From: Tenacibaculum sp. 190130A14a
GTDB lineage: Bacteria > Bacteroidota > Bacteroidia > Flavobacteriales > Flavobacteriaceae
Direction: 5' to 3'
DNA length: 64,000 nt
NCBI RefSeq assembly: GCF_964048965.1
Contig: NZ_OZ040189.1
Location: forward strand, 1,302,001-1,366,000
Under the pieces are notes generated by a model. It saw only the letters and a list, made by a program, of their open reading frames with translations, was not told the DNA's origin and did not search any database. A program made the position numbers and the translations under genes. This document shows, one piece after another, positions 55,116 through 62,448 of the stretch (position 1 is its first letter; every line of letters begins with the position of its first letter).

Positions 55116-55315
55116 AGGTAACGTTCTGTGTATGGACAGTAGGGTAGATTCGAAGTACTACACTTTCAGTTTACTACTGAGCCAAAACAAACGTTTTTAC
55201 TTTTAATTTTCCTTTTTTTGTTAAACGTCAAAACTTTGTTTTGGCATTGCCTGCTCAAAGAACAGGGCTTTCATTTTATCTTTAAATGCCCTATTGGCTA
55301 TACACTTTGTTATCT
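55116..55315 (-). repeat. attC-like site, subfamily B
   Basis: Cassette strand: AGATAAC, AAAGTGTATAGCCAATAGGG, inner AGTTTTGACGTTTAACAAAA, right CTACCCTACTGTCCATACAC, box GTTACCT. 200 bp. Its inner part is shared with the plus-strand site at 59290. The TAA in the left box is the stop of the gene at 55310. Confidence 0.75.
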
Positions 55316-55615
55316 GCTGGCTTTATTTTTTATTCTATCTAGCTGTTGAAATATTCTTTCTCCTAAATCTATATCACCAACAAAGTCGTCCCATTGGCAA
55401 GTAGGTGCAAACCAAACTCGCAAATCTTCAATTACGTTTTCATTTCCATTTTCTAATTTCTTGATACGGTCTACAAGGTCAGTATGGAATTCTTCAGCAG
55501 ACAAATGTTCTCCCGAGTAACCTCCAGAATATTCAGATAATATTTTTTCAGCTTTTTTTAGGTCACCTAAAAGTGAAACTACTTTATTCCGCTTCTTGAA
55601 AATATTCATAAGCAT
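55310..55615 (-). CDS. Hypothetical cassette protein
   Basis: 101 residues (a second Met at 55609 could be the start), soluble, EYSGGYSGEHLSAEEFHTDL and VWFAPTCQWDDFVGDIDLGE. The start overlaps the end of the gene at 55584 and the stop lies in the attC-like left box, so this two-gene cassette is compact and coupled. No family recognised. Confidence 0.6.
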   Translation of the reverse strand: MLMNIFKKRNKVVSLLGDLKKAEKILSEYSGGYSGEHLSAEEFHTDLVDRIKKLENGNENVIEDLRVWFAPTCQWDDFVGDIDLGERIFQQLDRIKNKASR

Positions 55616-55901
55616 ATCCTTCTATTTCTCCACTTAACTGATTTCCATTTTCGTCTTTCAAGTCATACATTTCCTGAGTTCCACCAATTGAAATACAACC
55701 GTCTAAACCTAATAAAACAGTGTAAAAAATGTCCGTTAACGTTCCGTCCATTATTTTTTTCATTATTTCATTTTGTTGGTTGTTCAGATTTAATGATTTA
55801 ATAAGCTGTCCAACTTCTGATTCAGGGTTTTTGGATAGATATTCAGTCAGAAAATCTTGTTTCTCTCTATAAAATCCTTTTACGAATTCTTCTGTGTTCA
55901 T
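55584..55901 (-). CDS. Hypothetical cassette protein (intact paralogue of 57349-57666)
   Basis: 105 residues: MNTEEFVKGFYREKQDFLTE, later GLDGCISIGGTQEMYDLKDE and GEIEGYAYEYF. No family recognised. A plus-strand paralogue with one in-frame stop is 1.5 kb away in the other arm. First gene of a two-gene cassette with 55310. Confidence 0.65.
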   Translation of the reverse strand: MNTEEFVKGFYREKQDFLTEYLSKNPESEVGQLIKSLNLNNQQNEIMKKIMDGTLTDIFYTVLLGLDGCISIGGTQEMYDLKDENGNQLSGEIEGYAYEYFQEAE

Positions 55902-55919
55902 TTTGTTTTTTTAGCTTGC

Positions 55920-55972
55920 AGGTAACGGTTTGGCTAAGCTGCGTTTTAATGCAGTTTAGGTATTGCTGTGCG
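55920..55972 (-). repeat. attC-like site, short subfamily E
   Basis: Cassette strand: CACAGCAATACCTAAACTGC, ATTAAAAC, GCAGCTTAGCCAAACC and box GTTACCT. 53 bp with complementary arms CTAAACTGC / GCAGCTTAG. Confidence 0.7.
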
Positions 55973-55980
55973 CAGTTTTT

Positions 55981-56463
55981 TTATTTATTTGTTACAATTT
56001 TATTCAAGCAACGAGTAATTGCTTGTCTAATGTCATCTGCTTCAGTTGAACCTTGACCTTCTGCGGTACATGAACAAACAAGTGAATTTGTTGTTGATAT
56101 AAACTGTATCGTAACTTCAATTGTATAACCACCCAGTCCTGTACTTCTCCTACCGCTTTCACCATAATTAACTATTAATGTTTCATCAGATATATCATTT
56201 TTCAATTCTGGAACTAATATATATCCTTCTTTCACTAAAATTCCTGCAATAACATCTTTTGGGTTAACACTTTTGCTAGTTGAATAATATTGCCCATTGA
56301 TTGATGTTCCGGTACTCGAAGTCAGACTCTTTGTTTGGGAAATATAAATGTATTTGTAATTTTTAATATCTCCTTTTTTTATTGCCGTAGCTGGTTGTAA
56401 GGTAACGCAACTAGTTAGAGCTAAACAAAGGATAGATAATGTGAAAATTTGATTTAATTTCAT
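55981..56463 (-). CDS. Cassette lipoprotein
   Basis: ATG at 56463 gives 160 residues with signal MKLNQIFTLSILCLALTSCV. Mature part contains VLVPELKNDISDETLIVNYG and CSCTAEGQGSTEADDIRQAI, similar to small DUF4136-like outer-membrane lipoproteins, though this is weak. It is the first gene of the left arm next to leader repeat U copy c. Confidence 0.65.
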   Translation of the reverse strand: MKLNQIFTLSILCLALTSCVTLQPATAIKKGDIKNYKYIYISQTKSLTSSTGTSINGQYYSTSKSVNPKDVIAGILVKEGYILVPELKNDISDETLIVNYGESGRRSTGLGGYTIEVTIQFISTTNSLVCSCTAEGQGSTEADDIRQAITRCLNKIVTNK

Positions 56464-56509
56464 TTTTAATATCCTATTTAAAAAACAATTTGGTTTTACA
56501 CAAATTACA

Positions 56510-56723
56510 CACAACTTATTTATATACAAAATAAAAGTACGATGATAAATCCAATTAGGCGATATAAGTAGAAGTTTTTTGCAATTTTATTCACTTTTGT
56601 TTTACTTCAAATATAATGATTTTTATCAAAATTATTTAGTGATAAAAATCATAAAAGCTGAGCTATTCGTGTATTACTTTTATAAACAATTAGGTTACGT
56701 TGTTTCATTAAAAAGTAATTGAG
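56510..56723 (-). repeat. Leader repeat U, copy c
   Basis: Near-identical to 50165-50380. Minus strand: TATATTTG at 56615-56608 (fits TAnnTTTG) and ATAAATAAGTTGTGTGTAAT at the cassette side, where GTTGTGT fits the right-box pattern. It separates the first left-arm cassette from the plus-strand membrane gene. Confidence 0.8.
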
Positions 56724-57116
56724 ATGTTGAAGTATATATTGGCATGGTTTCCAATGATTATGATTGCGATAATAAACGGTTTTTTCCGTGAGAAATTTTT
56801 AGCAACCTATTTTAATAACCTTCAAGCGCATCAATTATCTTCTATATCCATGATTGTTTTGTTGGGTATGTATATATGGGTTGTATTCAAGGTTTTTTTC
56901 CCAGCTTCAGCCTATCAAGCAATATTTATAGGATTAGTTTGGTTATTGTTTACGGTAATTTTTGAGTTCTTATTTGGGTATTATGTTATGGGGAATTCTT
57001 GGAATAAATTACTAAGCGATTACAATATTTTAGAAGGAAAAGTTTGGGTTTTTGTGCTCATTTGGATTGCTGTTGCTCCCTACATTGTTTATCGAATGGA
57101 ACTAGTTTTCCTTTAG
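56724..57116 (+). CDS. Small membrane protein, duplicated copy 2
   Basis: 130 residues with four membrane segments; paralogue of 50384-50785. The gene, its leader U and trailing repeat R are all duplicated, a module of about 0.75 kb. It sits where cassette orientation switches from minus to plus. Confidence 0.75.
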   Translation: MLKYILAWFPMIMIAIINGFFREKFLATYFNNLQAHQLSSISMIVLLGMYIWVVFKVFFPASAYQAIFIGLVWLLFTVIFEFLFGYYVMGNSWNKLLSDYNILEGKVWVFVLIWIAVAPYIVYRMELVFL

Positions 57117-57129
57117 AAAAATTGAGTTT

Positions 57130-57246
57130 AGATCTTTTCAGTCTCTTAAGGTATTTTTAAAATAGCTTATAATAATCACTCAGATATCACAAATAGAGTT
57201 GATTATCCTGAATTGAAAATCTCATTTTAACTATGGTTTTTCCATA
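57130..57246. repeat. Dispersed repeat R, copy 4
   Basis: CTTTTCAGTCTCTTAAGGTA, CAGATATCACAAATAGAGTT, TTTTAACTATGGTTTTTCCA; matches copy 3 and, at its end, the fragment at 61366-61435. Confidence 0.75.
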
Positions 57247-57348
57247 CTAATTTTACGGGTTTCCTTATGGGATTGAGTTTTCAAACTTGTAAATTGCAGT
57301 TCAGACTATAGTATTTTGATATGACTAGTTGTACAAAAGCTAAAAACA

Positions 57349-57666
57349 ATGAACACTGAAGAATTTGTAAAAGTATTTCATACCGAAAAGTAGGATTTTT
57401 TAAAAGAGTATTTATCTGATAATTCAGATACGGAAGTTGGGACTTTAATAAGAAGTCTTAATCTGAATGTAGAACAGACCGAAATATTGAAAAAAGTTCT
57501 GGACTCATCTTTTATAGATAATTTTTATACAATTCTTCTTGGATTAGATGGAAGTACTCCGATTGGCGGAATTCAAGAAATGTATGAACTAAAAGACGAA
57601 AGCGGAAATCAATTGAGTGGTGAAATCGAAGGCTATGCTTATGCATACTTTCAAGAGAAAAAATAA
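57349..57666 (+). pseudogene. Plus-strand paralogue of the 105-residue cassette protein, one in-frame TAG
   Basis: From ATG 57349 the frame encodes MNTEEFVKVFHTEK, then TAG at 57391-57393 where the intact paralogue has Gln15 (REKQDFLTEY), then DFLKEYLSDNSDTEVG to EIEGYAYAYFQEKK and TAA at 57664. A single CAG to TAG change is enough. Everything after the stop is otherwise intact. It ends two bases before the HEPN gene. Confidence 0.85.
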
Positions 57667-57668
57667 TT

Positions 57669-58139
57669 ATGGGAATAGAAAAAGGTAAATATGACGTCGA
57701 ACTAATACGACGAACAAAAGAATTGATTCAAGATTATGATGGAAAATACAATCTGACTTTATTGATGAATGGACTTTTAAGTTTAATTGTCTTACCTCAA
57801 GAACACAATTCTCGAATAAGAAAGTTGACATTTATGAATACCGACTTGAATGACATCCCAGAAATAAAGTTCGTTTTGGAATCACCTCGTTTTTATTTCG
57901 ACCGACGCGGATTTAATAATGATTTGAAAAATCTAATGAAAAGAATTCGGAACGGAATTTCTCATCAACGAATCGAAACGATTAACACAAAAGGGAAATG
58001 GAAAGGGGTTAAAATTCAAGATTTAGACAGACATAATAATGTTGGATTAAATTTAGAATTGAAAACTTCTGAATTGAGAAAGTTTGCGTTTTTTATAGCA
58101 GATGAGTACATCAAAGAAGTGAGAAAAGCCAGTGGATAA
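57669..58139 (+). CDS. HEPN family nuclease-like protein
   Basis: 156 residues. The HEPN signature Rx4H is R94-NGIS-H99 in KRIRNGISHQR, within an all-helical protein of typical HEPN length. HEPN proteins are frequently RNases in toxin-antitoxin and phage-defence systems. Its partner would be the upstream protein, which is broken here by a stop codon. The gene's TAA lies in the left box (GGATAAC) of the following site. Confidence 0.75.
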   Translation: MGIEKGKYDVELIRRTKELIQDYDGKYNLTLLMNGLLSLIVLPQEHNSRIRKLTFMNTDLNDIPEIKFVLESPRFYFDRRGFNNDLKNLMKRIRNGISHQRIETINTKGKWKGVKIQDLDRHNNVGLNLELKTSELRKFAFFIADEYIKEVRKASG

Positions 58140-58327
58140 CAAGGTGTATAAAACATAGCTAATAAGTGCTAACCCGAAAGGTTTATACTTATTTGCGAAG
58201 AATGTCAAATCTTTAATTAGGCATTAAAACTAAAAAATTAAAACAAATTATAAAAATAGGGCTCTGTGTTAATCCGAAAAGTTAGTGTCTTTTTAGACGC
58301 TATGTTTCATACGCAAGTCCGTTGGGC
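58134..58327 (+). repeat. attC-like site, subfamily A
   Basis: Left GGATAAC then AAGGTGTATAAAACATAGC; inner GTGTTAATCCGAAAAGTTAG; right GCTATGTTTCATACGCAAG and box GTTGGGC, an exact fit to GTTRRRY. 194 bp. Best-preserved long site of the window, in plus orientation. Confidence 0.8.
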
Positions 58328-58349
58328 TTAATTAGAAAAAACTACATTA

Positions 58350-59282
58350 ATGAAAATATTTATTAGCTGGTCAGGAGAGCTAAGTAAAAAAATCGCAGAA
58401 GAACTACAAGAATGGATACCTCAGGTGATTAACAACGTTGAACCTTATGTAACAAGTAAAAGTATTAAAAAAGGAGATAGGTGGTTAAGTGAAATATACA
58501 AGGAATTAGAGGAGTCTAACTTTGGACTAGTATGTCTAACTAAAGATAATCTCAAATCTCCATGGATAATGTTTGAAGCTGGCGCGATTTCTAAAAACTT
58601 ACAGGATTCAAGGGTTAGTTGTTTACTATTTGACGGACTAAATCAACACGAAGTTGAAAAACCACTTTCATTTTTTCAAAATACTCAATTTAGTAAAGAA
58701 GAGTATCAGAAATTAATGTTCTCTATTAACGACTCATTAGGTGAAAAAGGGTTAACAGAAAAGGTGCTAAATAAATCATTTGAGAAATGGTGGCCTGATT
58801 TAGAGTCAAAAGTAACAACAATAACGGCAGAGTATTTCCCAAAAGTGCCGAAAAGTAATAAAGATGATATACTAAGTGAAATACATAAAACGACAACATA
58901 CATTTCAAACGCTGTATCTCGATTAAACTTAAATTTGCCAAAAGAGAGTCTTGACTTTTCGAATTTCACAGAAGATGCTGCTTTAGAATTTTCTGGACAT
59001 GAGTGGAATCACCCCGTTAGAGTTTTAATTAACCCAGTTCCTGACAAAGACGGTAACTTAAAACTAGTAACAATAACACATGAAGGTGCTTTCATAGAGG
59101 ATTCACCTGGACCATCTTTAAGAGGTGTGTTAATTGAACTATTATTCCAGTCAGAAGAAGGTCCTTTTTGGTCATTAACCCTTCATTTTCATAAAGGACA
59201 AACATATTTAAAAGTTGATTTTGCTGAGTTAGATAAAGAAACTGCGGACAAACTAAGAGGTGAAACTATATGGAGAGATTAA
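58350..59282 (+). CDS. TIR domain protein
   Basis: 310 residues. TIR_2-type domain at the N-terminus: first strand KIFISWSGE, basic SKSIKKGDRW, and WIMFEAGAISK with W72-x3-E76, where the Glu is the expected NADase residue. Residues about 170-310 form a second beta-rich domain that could sense a signal. Bacterial TIR proteins of this build act in abortive phage defence by NAD depletion. It is alone in its cassette. Confidence 0.8.
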   Translation: MKIFISWSGELSKKIAEELQEWIPQVINNVEPYVTSKSIKKGDRWLSEIYKELEESNFGLVCLTKDNLKSPWIMFEAGAISKNLQDSRVSCLLFDGLNQHEVEKPLSFFQNTQFSKEEYQKLMFSINDSLGEKGLTEKVLNKSFEKWWPDLESKVTTITAEYFPKVPKSNKDDILSEIHKTTTYISNAVSRLNLNLPKESLDFSNFTEDAALEFSGHEWNHPVRVLINPVPDKDGNLKLVTITHEGAFIEDSPGPSLRGVLIELLFQSEEGPFWSLTLHFHKGQTYLKVDFAELDKETADKLRGETIWRD

Positions 59283-59289
59283 AAACTAA

Positions 59290-59583
59290 GTCCAATAAGG
59301 TGTATAGCCAATTGGGCTATTAGTGATAAAATGAAAGTACAGTTCTTTGAGCTGGCAACGCCAAAACAAAGTTTTGACGTTTAACAAAAAGAAAATTTAA
59401 AATAAAAAGTTTGTTTTGGTTTGGTGGTTTCAGAAAGTGTAGTGCTATTAACCAACACCGTCAAATCCTTGATTTGCTTTTAAAATGAATAAGATAAAAA
59501 CAAAATATAACGCTTTGGCTCAGTGCAAACTTGAAAGTTCATCGCTTTCTATTGCCCTACTTGTCATATACTAACCGTTATGT
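59290..59583 (+). repeat. attC-like site, subfamily B, extra long
   Basis: Left box GTCCAAT (one change from RYYYAAC), AAGGTGTATAGCC; inner AGTTTTGACGTTTAACAAAA; right CCCTACTTGTCATATACTAA and box GTTATGT. At 294 bp it is longer than all other sites and may contain a second, fused site (AACCAACACCGTCAAATCC near 59450). Confidence 0.6.
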
Positions 59584-59599
59584 TTAATACAAAAACAAG

Positions 59600-60367
59600 A
59601 TGCTTCGAACAATAATATTGCAATCATACAAGAAAATTGAAAGAAGAAAAGTTGTAAATGCTTTGGATGAATTATGTAGTCCAAATGATAATTACGGTTG
59701 GGCTTCTGCAGGAATTTATGTTTACTGGAATTATTATACAAATGAAGTTCTATATATTGGATTAACTGTAGATTTAACTGAACGCTTTAAACAACATAAT
59801 GGGTTTTATCCAAGTGTTGACAGAAATACTTGCAAATACGAACAAATAGAAGAATACTTTAAAGATAATGAAAAATTAGGGTTTTCAATTATTGTTCAAT
59901 CATCACTTTCTCAACCAGTAACATCTAAATTAAAGAAAGAATATAAAGAATTTACCAAGCAATTTTCTCCTATAGAAAGCTATATTGGCAATGAAGGCTT
60001 GGAATCTATAAAGCATCAAGAAGGAGTTCTAATTGAAGTTTTTAAACGGAAAAACGGAAATATACCTCAATGGAATAAGATGAATGGTTCTATTAGTGGA
60101 CAAGACTCTGTTAAACCAATTAATTACGATGCCATAAAGGTAATTTCAAATAGAAAAGATAATATCTTACTTTCCAAATCATCATTATTTGAACTGGCTG
60201 AAAGTTCAACTTTTGAGAGATACGAAAATTTTCTACATGCTGTCAGAATACTTGCTCCTGTATGTGGGGAAAAAAGAGCAATTGAAATTTTAAGAAATGA
60301 CTCAATAATTGATACCTACAGAGAAATGATAGAGAATGGATATATTAATAAAAAACTTGAAATATAA
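59600..60367 (+). CDS. GIY-YIG domain protein
   Basis: 255 residues. The GIY-YIG fold spans about 35-100: GIYVYWNYYTNEVLYIGLTV, followed by the catalytic-type Arg in LTERFKQHNG. A metal-binding Glu is likely in HQEGVLIEVF. GIY-YIG nucleases serve in repair, mobile elements and defence. The C-terminal 90 residues are unassigned. Single-gene cassette. Confidence 0.75.
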   Translation: MLRTIILQSYKKIERRKVVNALDELCSPNDNYGWASAGIYVYWNYYTNEVLYIGLTVDLTERFKQHNGFYPSVDRNTCKYEQIEEYFKDNEKLGFSIIVQSSLSQPVTSKLKKEYKEFTKQFSPIESYIGNEGLESIKHQEGVLIEVFKRKNGNIPQWNKMNGSISGQDSVKPINYDAIKVISNRKDNILLSKSSLFELAESSTFERYENFLHAVRILAPVCGEKRAIEILRNDSIIDTYREMIENGYINKKLEI

Positions 60368-60375
60368 AGAGCTAA

Positions 60376-60572
60376 ACACAACACGGTGTATAAAACATAG
60401 TTAATAAATGCTAAACCGAAAGGTTAGCAATTATTTATGAAGTTTGCCAAATTTTTAATTTGGCTTTAAAAAGAGAAAAGATTAAAATCATAATATAAAA
60501 ATTCGGTTCTGTGTTAATCCGAAAAGTTAGTATCTTTTTACAAACTAAGTTCCATACACAAGCCCGTTAACT
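60376..60572 (+). repeat. attC-like site, subfamily A
   Basis: Left ACACAAC, ACGGTGTATAAAACATAG; inner GTGTTAATCCGAAAAGTTAG; right AACTAAGTTCCATACACAAG and box GTTAACT. 197 bp. Confidence 0.8.
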
Positions 60573-60585
60573 TTAATTAAAAAAA

Positions 60586-61308
60586 ATGGCAAAATTAATA
60601 ATAGACACCTGTTCTTGGTTAGAAATTTCAAAACCAAGATTTAGTGAAGTATTAGCAGAACTTGAAGACCAAGTTAATAAAGGTCAAACAGTCTTACTCA
60701 CTAGTGAAATAATCATTGAGGAATGGGATAGAAATAAAAATAGAATAATACAAGATATTAAAGCTTCAATTCGTTCACACGCAAAATCCGCATTAAAACT
60801 GACTGAATTTTTAGAAGAAACTGAAGCTAAGCAGATATTAGATATTGTTGGAAAATATAAATCTGAAGAAGCTAAACAAGAAGAATTAGCAATGACTCAC
60901 TTTAACAGAGTTGAGAAAATTCTAAAAAGCTCTACTATATATCCAATTAGTGATAAATTAAAGTTAGAGGTAACAGAAAGAGCTTTACAGAAAAAAGCCC
61001 CATTTCATAATAGTAAAAATAACACAGCAGATGCTCTTTTATATCTAGGTGCAGTCGAATATGTTGATAAAGAAGCTCAAGTCGCAACAGATTTATTTTT
61101 TGTCACGATAAATTACAAAGAATTTGCCGACCCAAAAGACTCAACAAAATTACACCCTGAATTAGAAAAACGAAATGTTCATTTTTATAACAATTTAGCT
61201 CAAGCATTAAAAATGAGAGCAGAACTTGTGGACGAAATGGATGAATATCACGAATATCAATTATGGAACTGGATTGAAGATCAAGCTGAAATAATGAGAG
61301 GAAAATAA
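60586..61308 (+). CDS. PIN domain nuclease-like protein (DUF4935)
   Basis: 240 residues. PIN acidic residues: D7 in KLIIDTCSWLE, E45/E46 in SEIIIEEW, D149 in NNTADALLYLGA, and the late FFVTINYKEFAD. PIN domains are Mg-dependent RNases; this larger branch with a helical insert is often seen near defence genes. Its stop codon lies in the left box of the following site. Confidence 0.78.
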   Translation: MAKLIIDTCSWLEISKPRFSEVLAELEDQVNKGQTVLLTSEIIIEEWDRNKNRIIQDIKASIRSHAKSALKLTEFLEETEAKQILDIVGKYKSEEAKQEELAMTHFNRVEKILKSSTIYPISDKLKLEVTERALQKKAPFHNSKNNTADALLYLGAVEYVDKEAQVATDLFFVTINYKEFADPKDSTKLHPELEKRNVHFYNNLAQALKMRAELVDEMDEYHEYQLWNWIEDQAEIMRGK

Positions 61309-61363
61309 CTAAAACTAAGAATACCTATAATTAATTGACTACTCATAGCCGAGAACGTTAATT
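61303..61363 (+). repeat. Last attC-like site, degenerate
   Basis: Left AAATAAC supplies the stop codon of the PIN gene. The right end CATAGCCGAGAACGTTAATT matches the right end of the site at 40195 (CATAGCCGAGACCGTTAGAT). The left arm pairs poorly with the right. About 61 bp; marks the right end of the array. Confidence 0.45.
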
Positions 61364-61365
61364 AA

Positions 61366-61435
61366 CAATAGTTTTTCCTTACCTATTTTACGGATTCCCT
61401 TACTTAATTGAATTTTAAATTTAATAGGTTGCCGT
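61366..61435. repeat. Repeat R, 3'-end fragment
   Basis: AATAGTTTTTCCTTACCTAT and TTTACGGATTCCC resemble the segment after repeat R copy 4 (57232-57300). The array therefore ends at both sides of the plus arm next to related sequence. Confidence 0.45.
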
Positions 61436-61476
61436 TTAAACCATTGATAAGTTGGTAGAAGTAATTAGAAATAGAG

Positions 61477-62280
61477 ATGCATTTAACACACATTAAGTTT
61501 AAGCCTACAAAAAGACATAAATTAAATTTTCATCCAAAAGAATTAGATGATACTAAAATGTCAAAAGAAAGTAAAGATTTTGCTGAAAAAATTATAAGCT
61601 CAAAAAAAACTGTTGATCAATTTGATCAAGACTTAATTATAATGTTTGAAAATGAAGTCATTTATGGTTTTGATTTATACAATGGTAAAGATAAAATTAT
61701 TATTCCTGAGATCAATCCAGTAACTATTTTCTACTCAAATGCAATAATGTCATATAGGAATTTAATCTTAAAAAAGGATTCTCTTCTAAATGAATCACCA
61801 ACTTTAAATAATTTTAACATACCAATTGATCCAAATAAATTTGGACATTTTTTTCAATTAGCGAGTAATTGCATTATTAATTTACAATCTGCTCTAGAAA
61901 GTTTTGCGAACCGATCAATTCCTGAAGATTATGAATTCAAAAACAAAGATGGAAAGAAATTTAAACCTTCATTGGGACATAAACTCAATAAAACAGTGCC
62001 GGAATTGAATCAAAATTATTTTAAAAGAGTATACCCCAAAGAGAACAATATTATTAGAAGGTTGATAGGCTTAAGAAATGAGATTATACATTTAAAACCT
62101 GCGGAGGAAAAAACTAACACTAAATATAAGGAAGTTTATAGGAGATTAATAGGATTTGAGTTTTTAGGCGCAATTCGAGCAGTTAAAAAATTTATCAATT
62201 TTTATGAATCGAACCTAATTGAAGAATGCACTTGTGGTAAAGAATATTTCTATGATTTTAGTATTGTAGATAAAGGTTAA
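61477..62280 (+). CDS. HEPN-motif protein
   Basis: 267 residues, helical C-terminal half with R200-NEII-H205 (Rx4H) in IGLRNEIIHLKP, the HEPN/Apea-like signature. A CTCGKEYF near the C-terminus has a Cys pair. Possibly an RNase in defence or tRNA metabolism. No attC-like site follows its stop, so I place it just outside the array. Confidence 0.65.
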   Translation: MHLTHIKFKPTKRHKLNFHPKELDDTKMSKESKDFAEKIISSKKTVDQFDQDLIIMFENEVIYGFDLYNGKDKIIIPEINPVTIFYSNAIMSYRNLILKKDSLLNESPTLNNFNIPIDPNKFGHFFQLASNCIINLQSALESFANRSIPEDYEFKNKDGKKFKPSLGHKLNKTVPELNQNYFKRVYPKENNIIRRLIGLRNEIIHLKPAEEKTNTKYKEVYRRLIGFEFLGAIRAVKKFINFYESNLIEECTCGKEYFYDFSIVDKG

Positions 62281-62395
62281 AAATATTGTTGAATTAAATA
62301 CTTAATCTAGAGATTAATTTTATAACTCTAAAACTATAGAGTATCAAATAATATATTTACTACAGCATCTCTTTTTGATAAGAACAAATTAAAAC

Positions 62396-62426
62396 AAACC
62401 CCGTTAGCAAACACTAACGGGGTTCT
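62396..62426 (-). terminator. Terminator of the yebC-family gene
   Basis: Minus strand AACCCCGTTAG-TGTTTG-CTAACGGGGTT followed by TGTTTTAATTTG; a strong 11-base stem. Confidence 0.85.
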
Positions 62427-62448
62427 ATATTGTATAATAAAGAAAAGA

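Noticed and set aside
38816..57116. Insertion sequences as the source of the repeats
   Set aside because: No transposase ORF is found and the sites lack paired terminal inverted repeats with target duplications around a shared element.
37166..61363. CRISPR array
   Set aside because: The repeats are 40-290 bp palindromes of several types separated by whole genes, not short uniform direct repeats with unique spacers, and no cas gene is present.
37166..61363. Prophage or ICE
   Set aside because: No capsid, terminase, portal, relaxase, conjugation or integrase gene and no flanking tRNA are visible; gene sizes and site structure fit a cassette array better.
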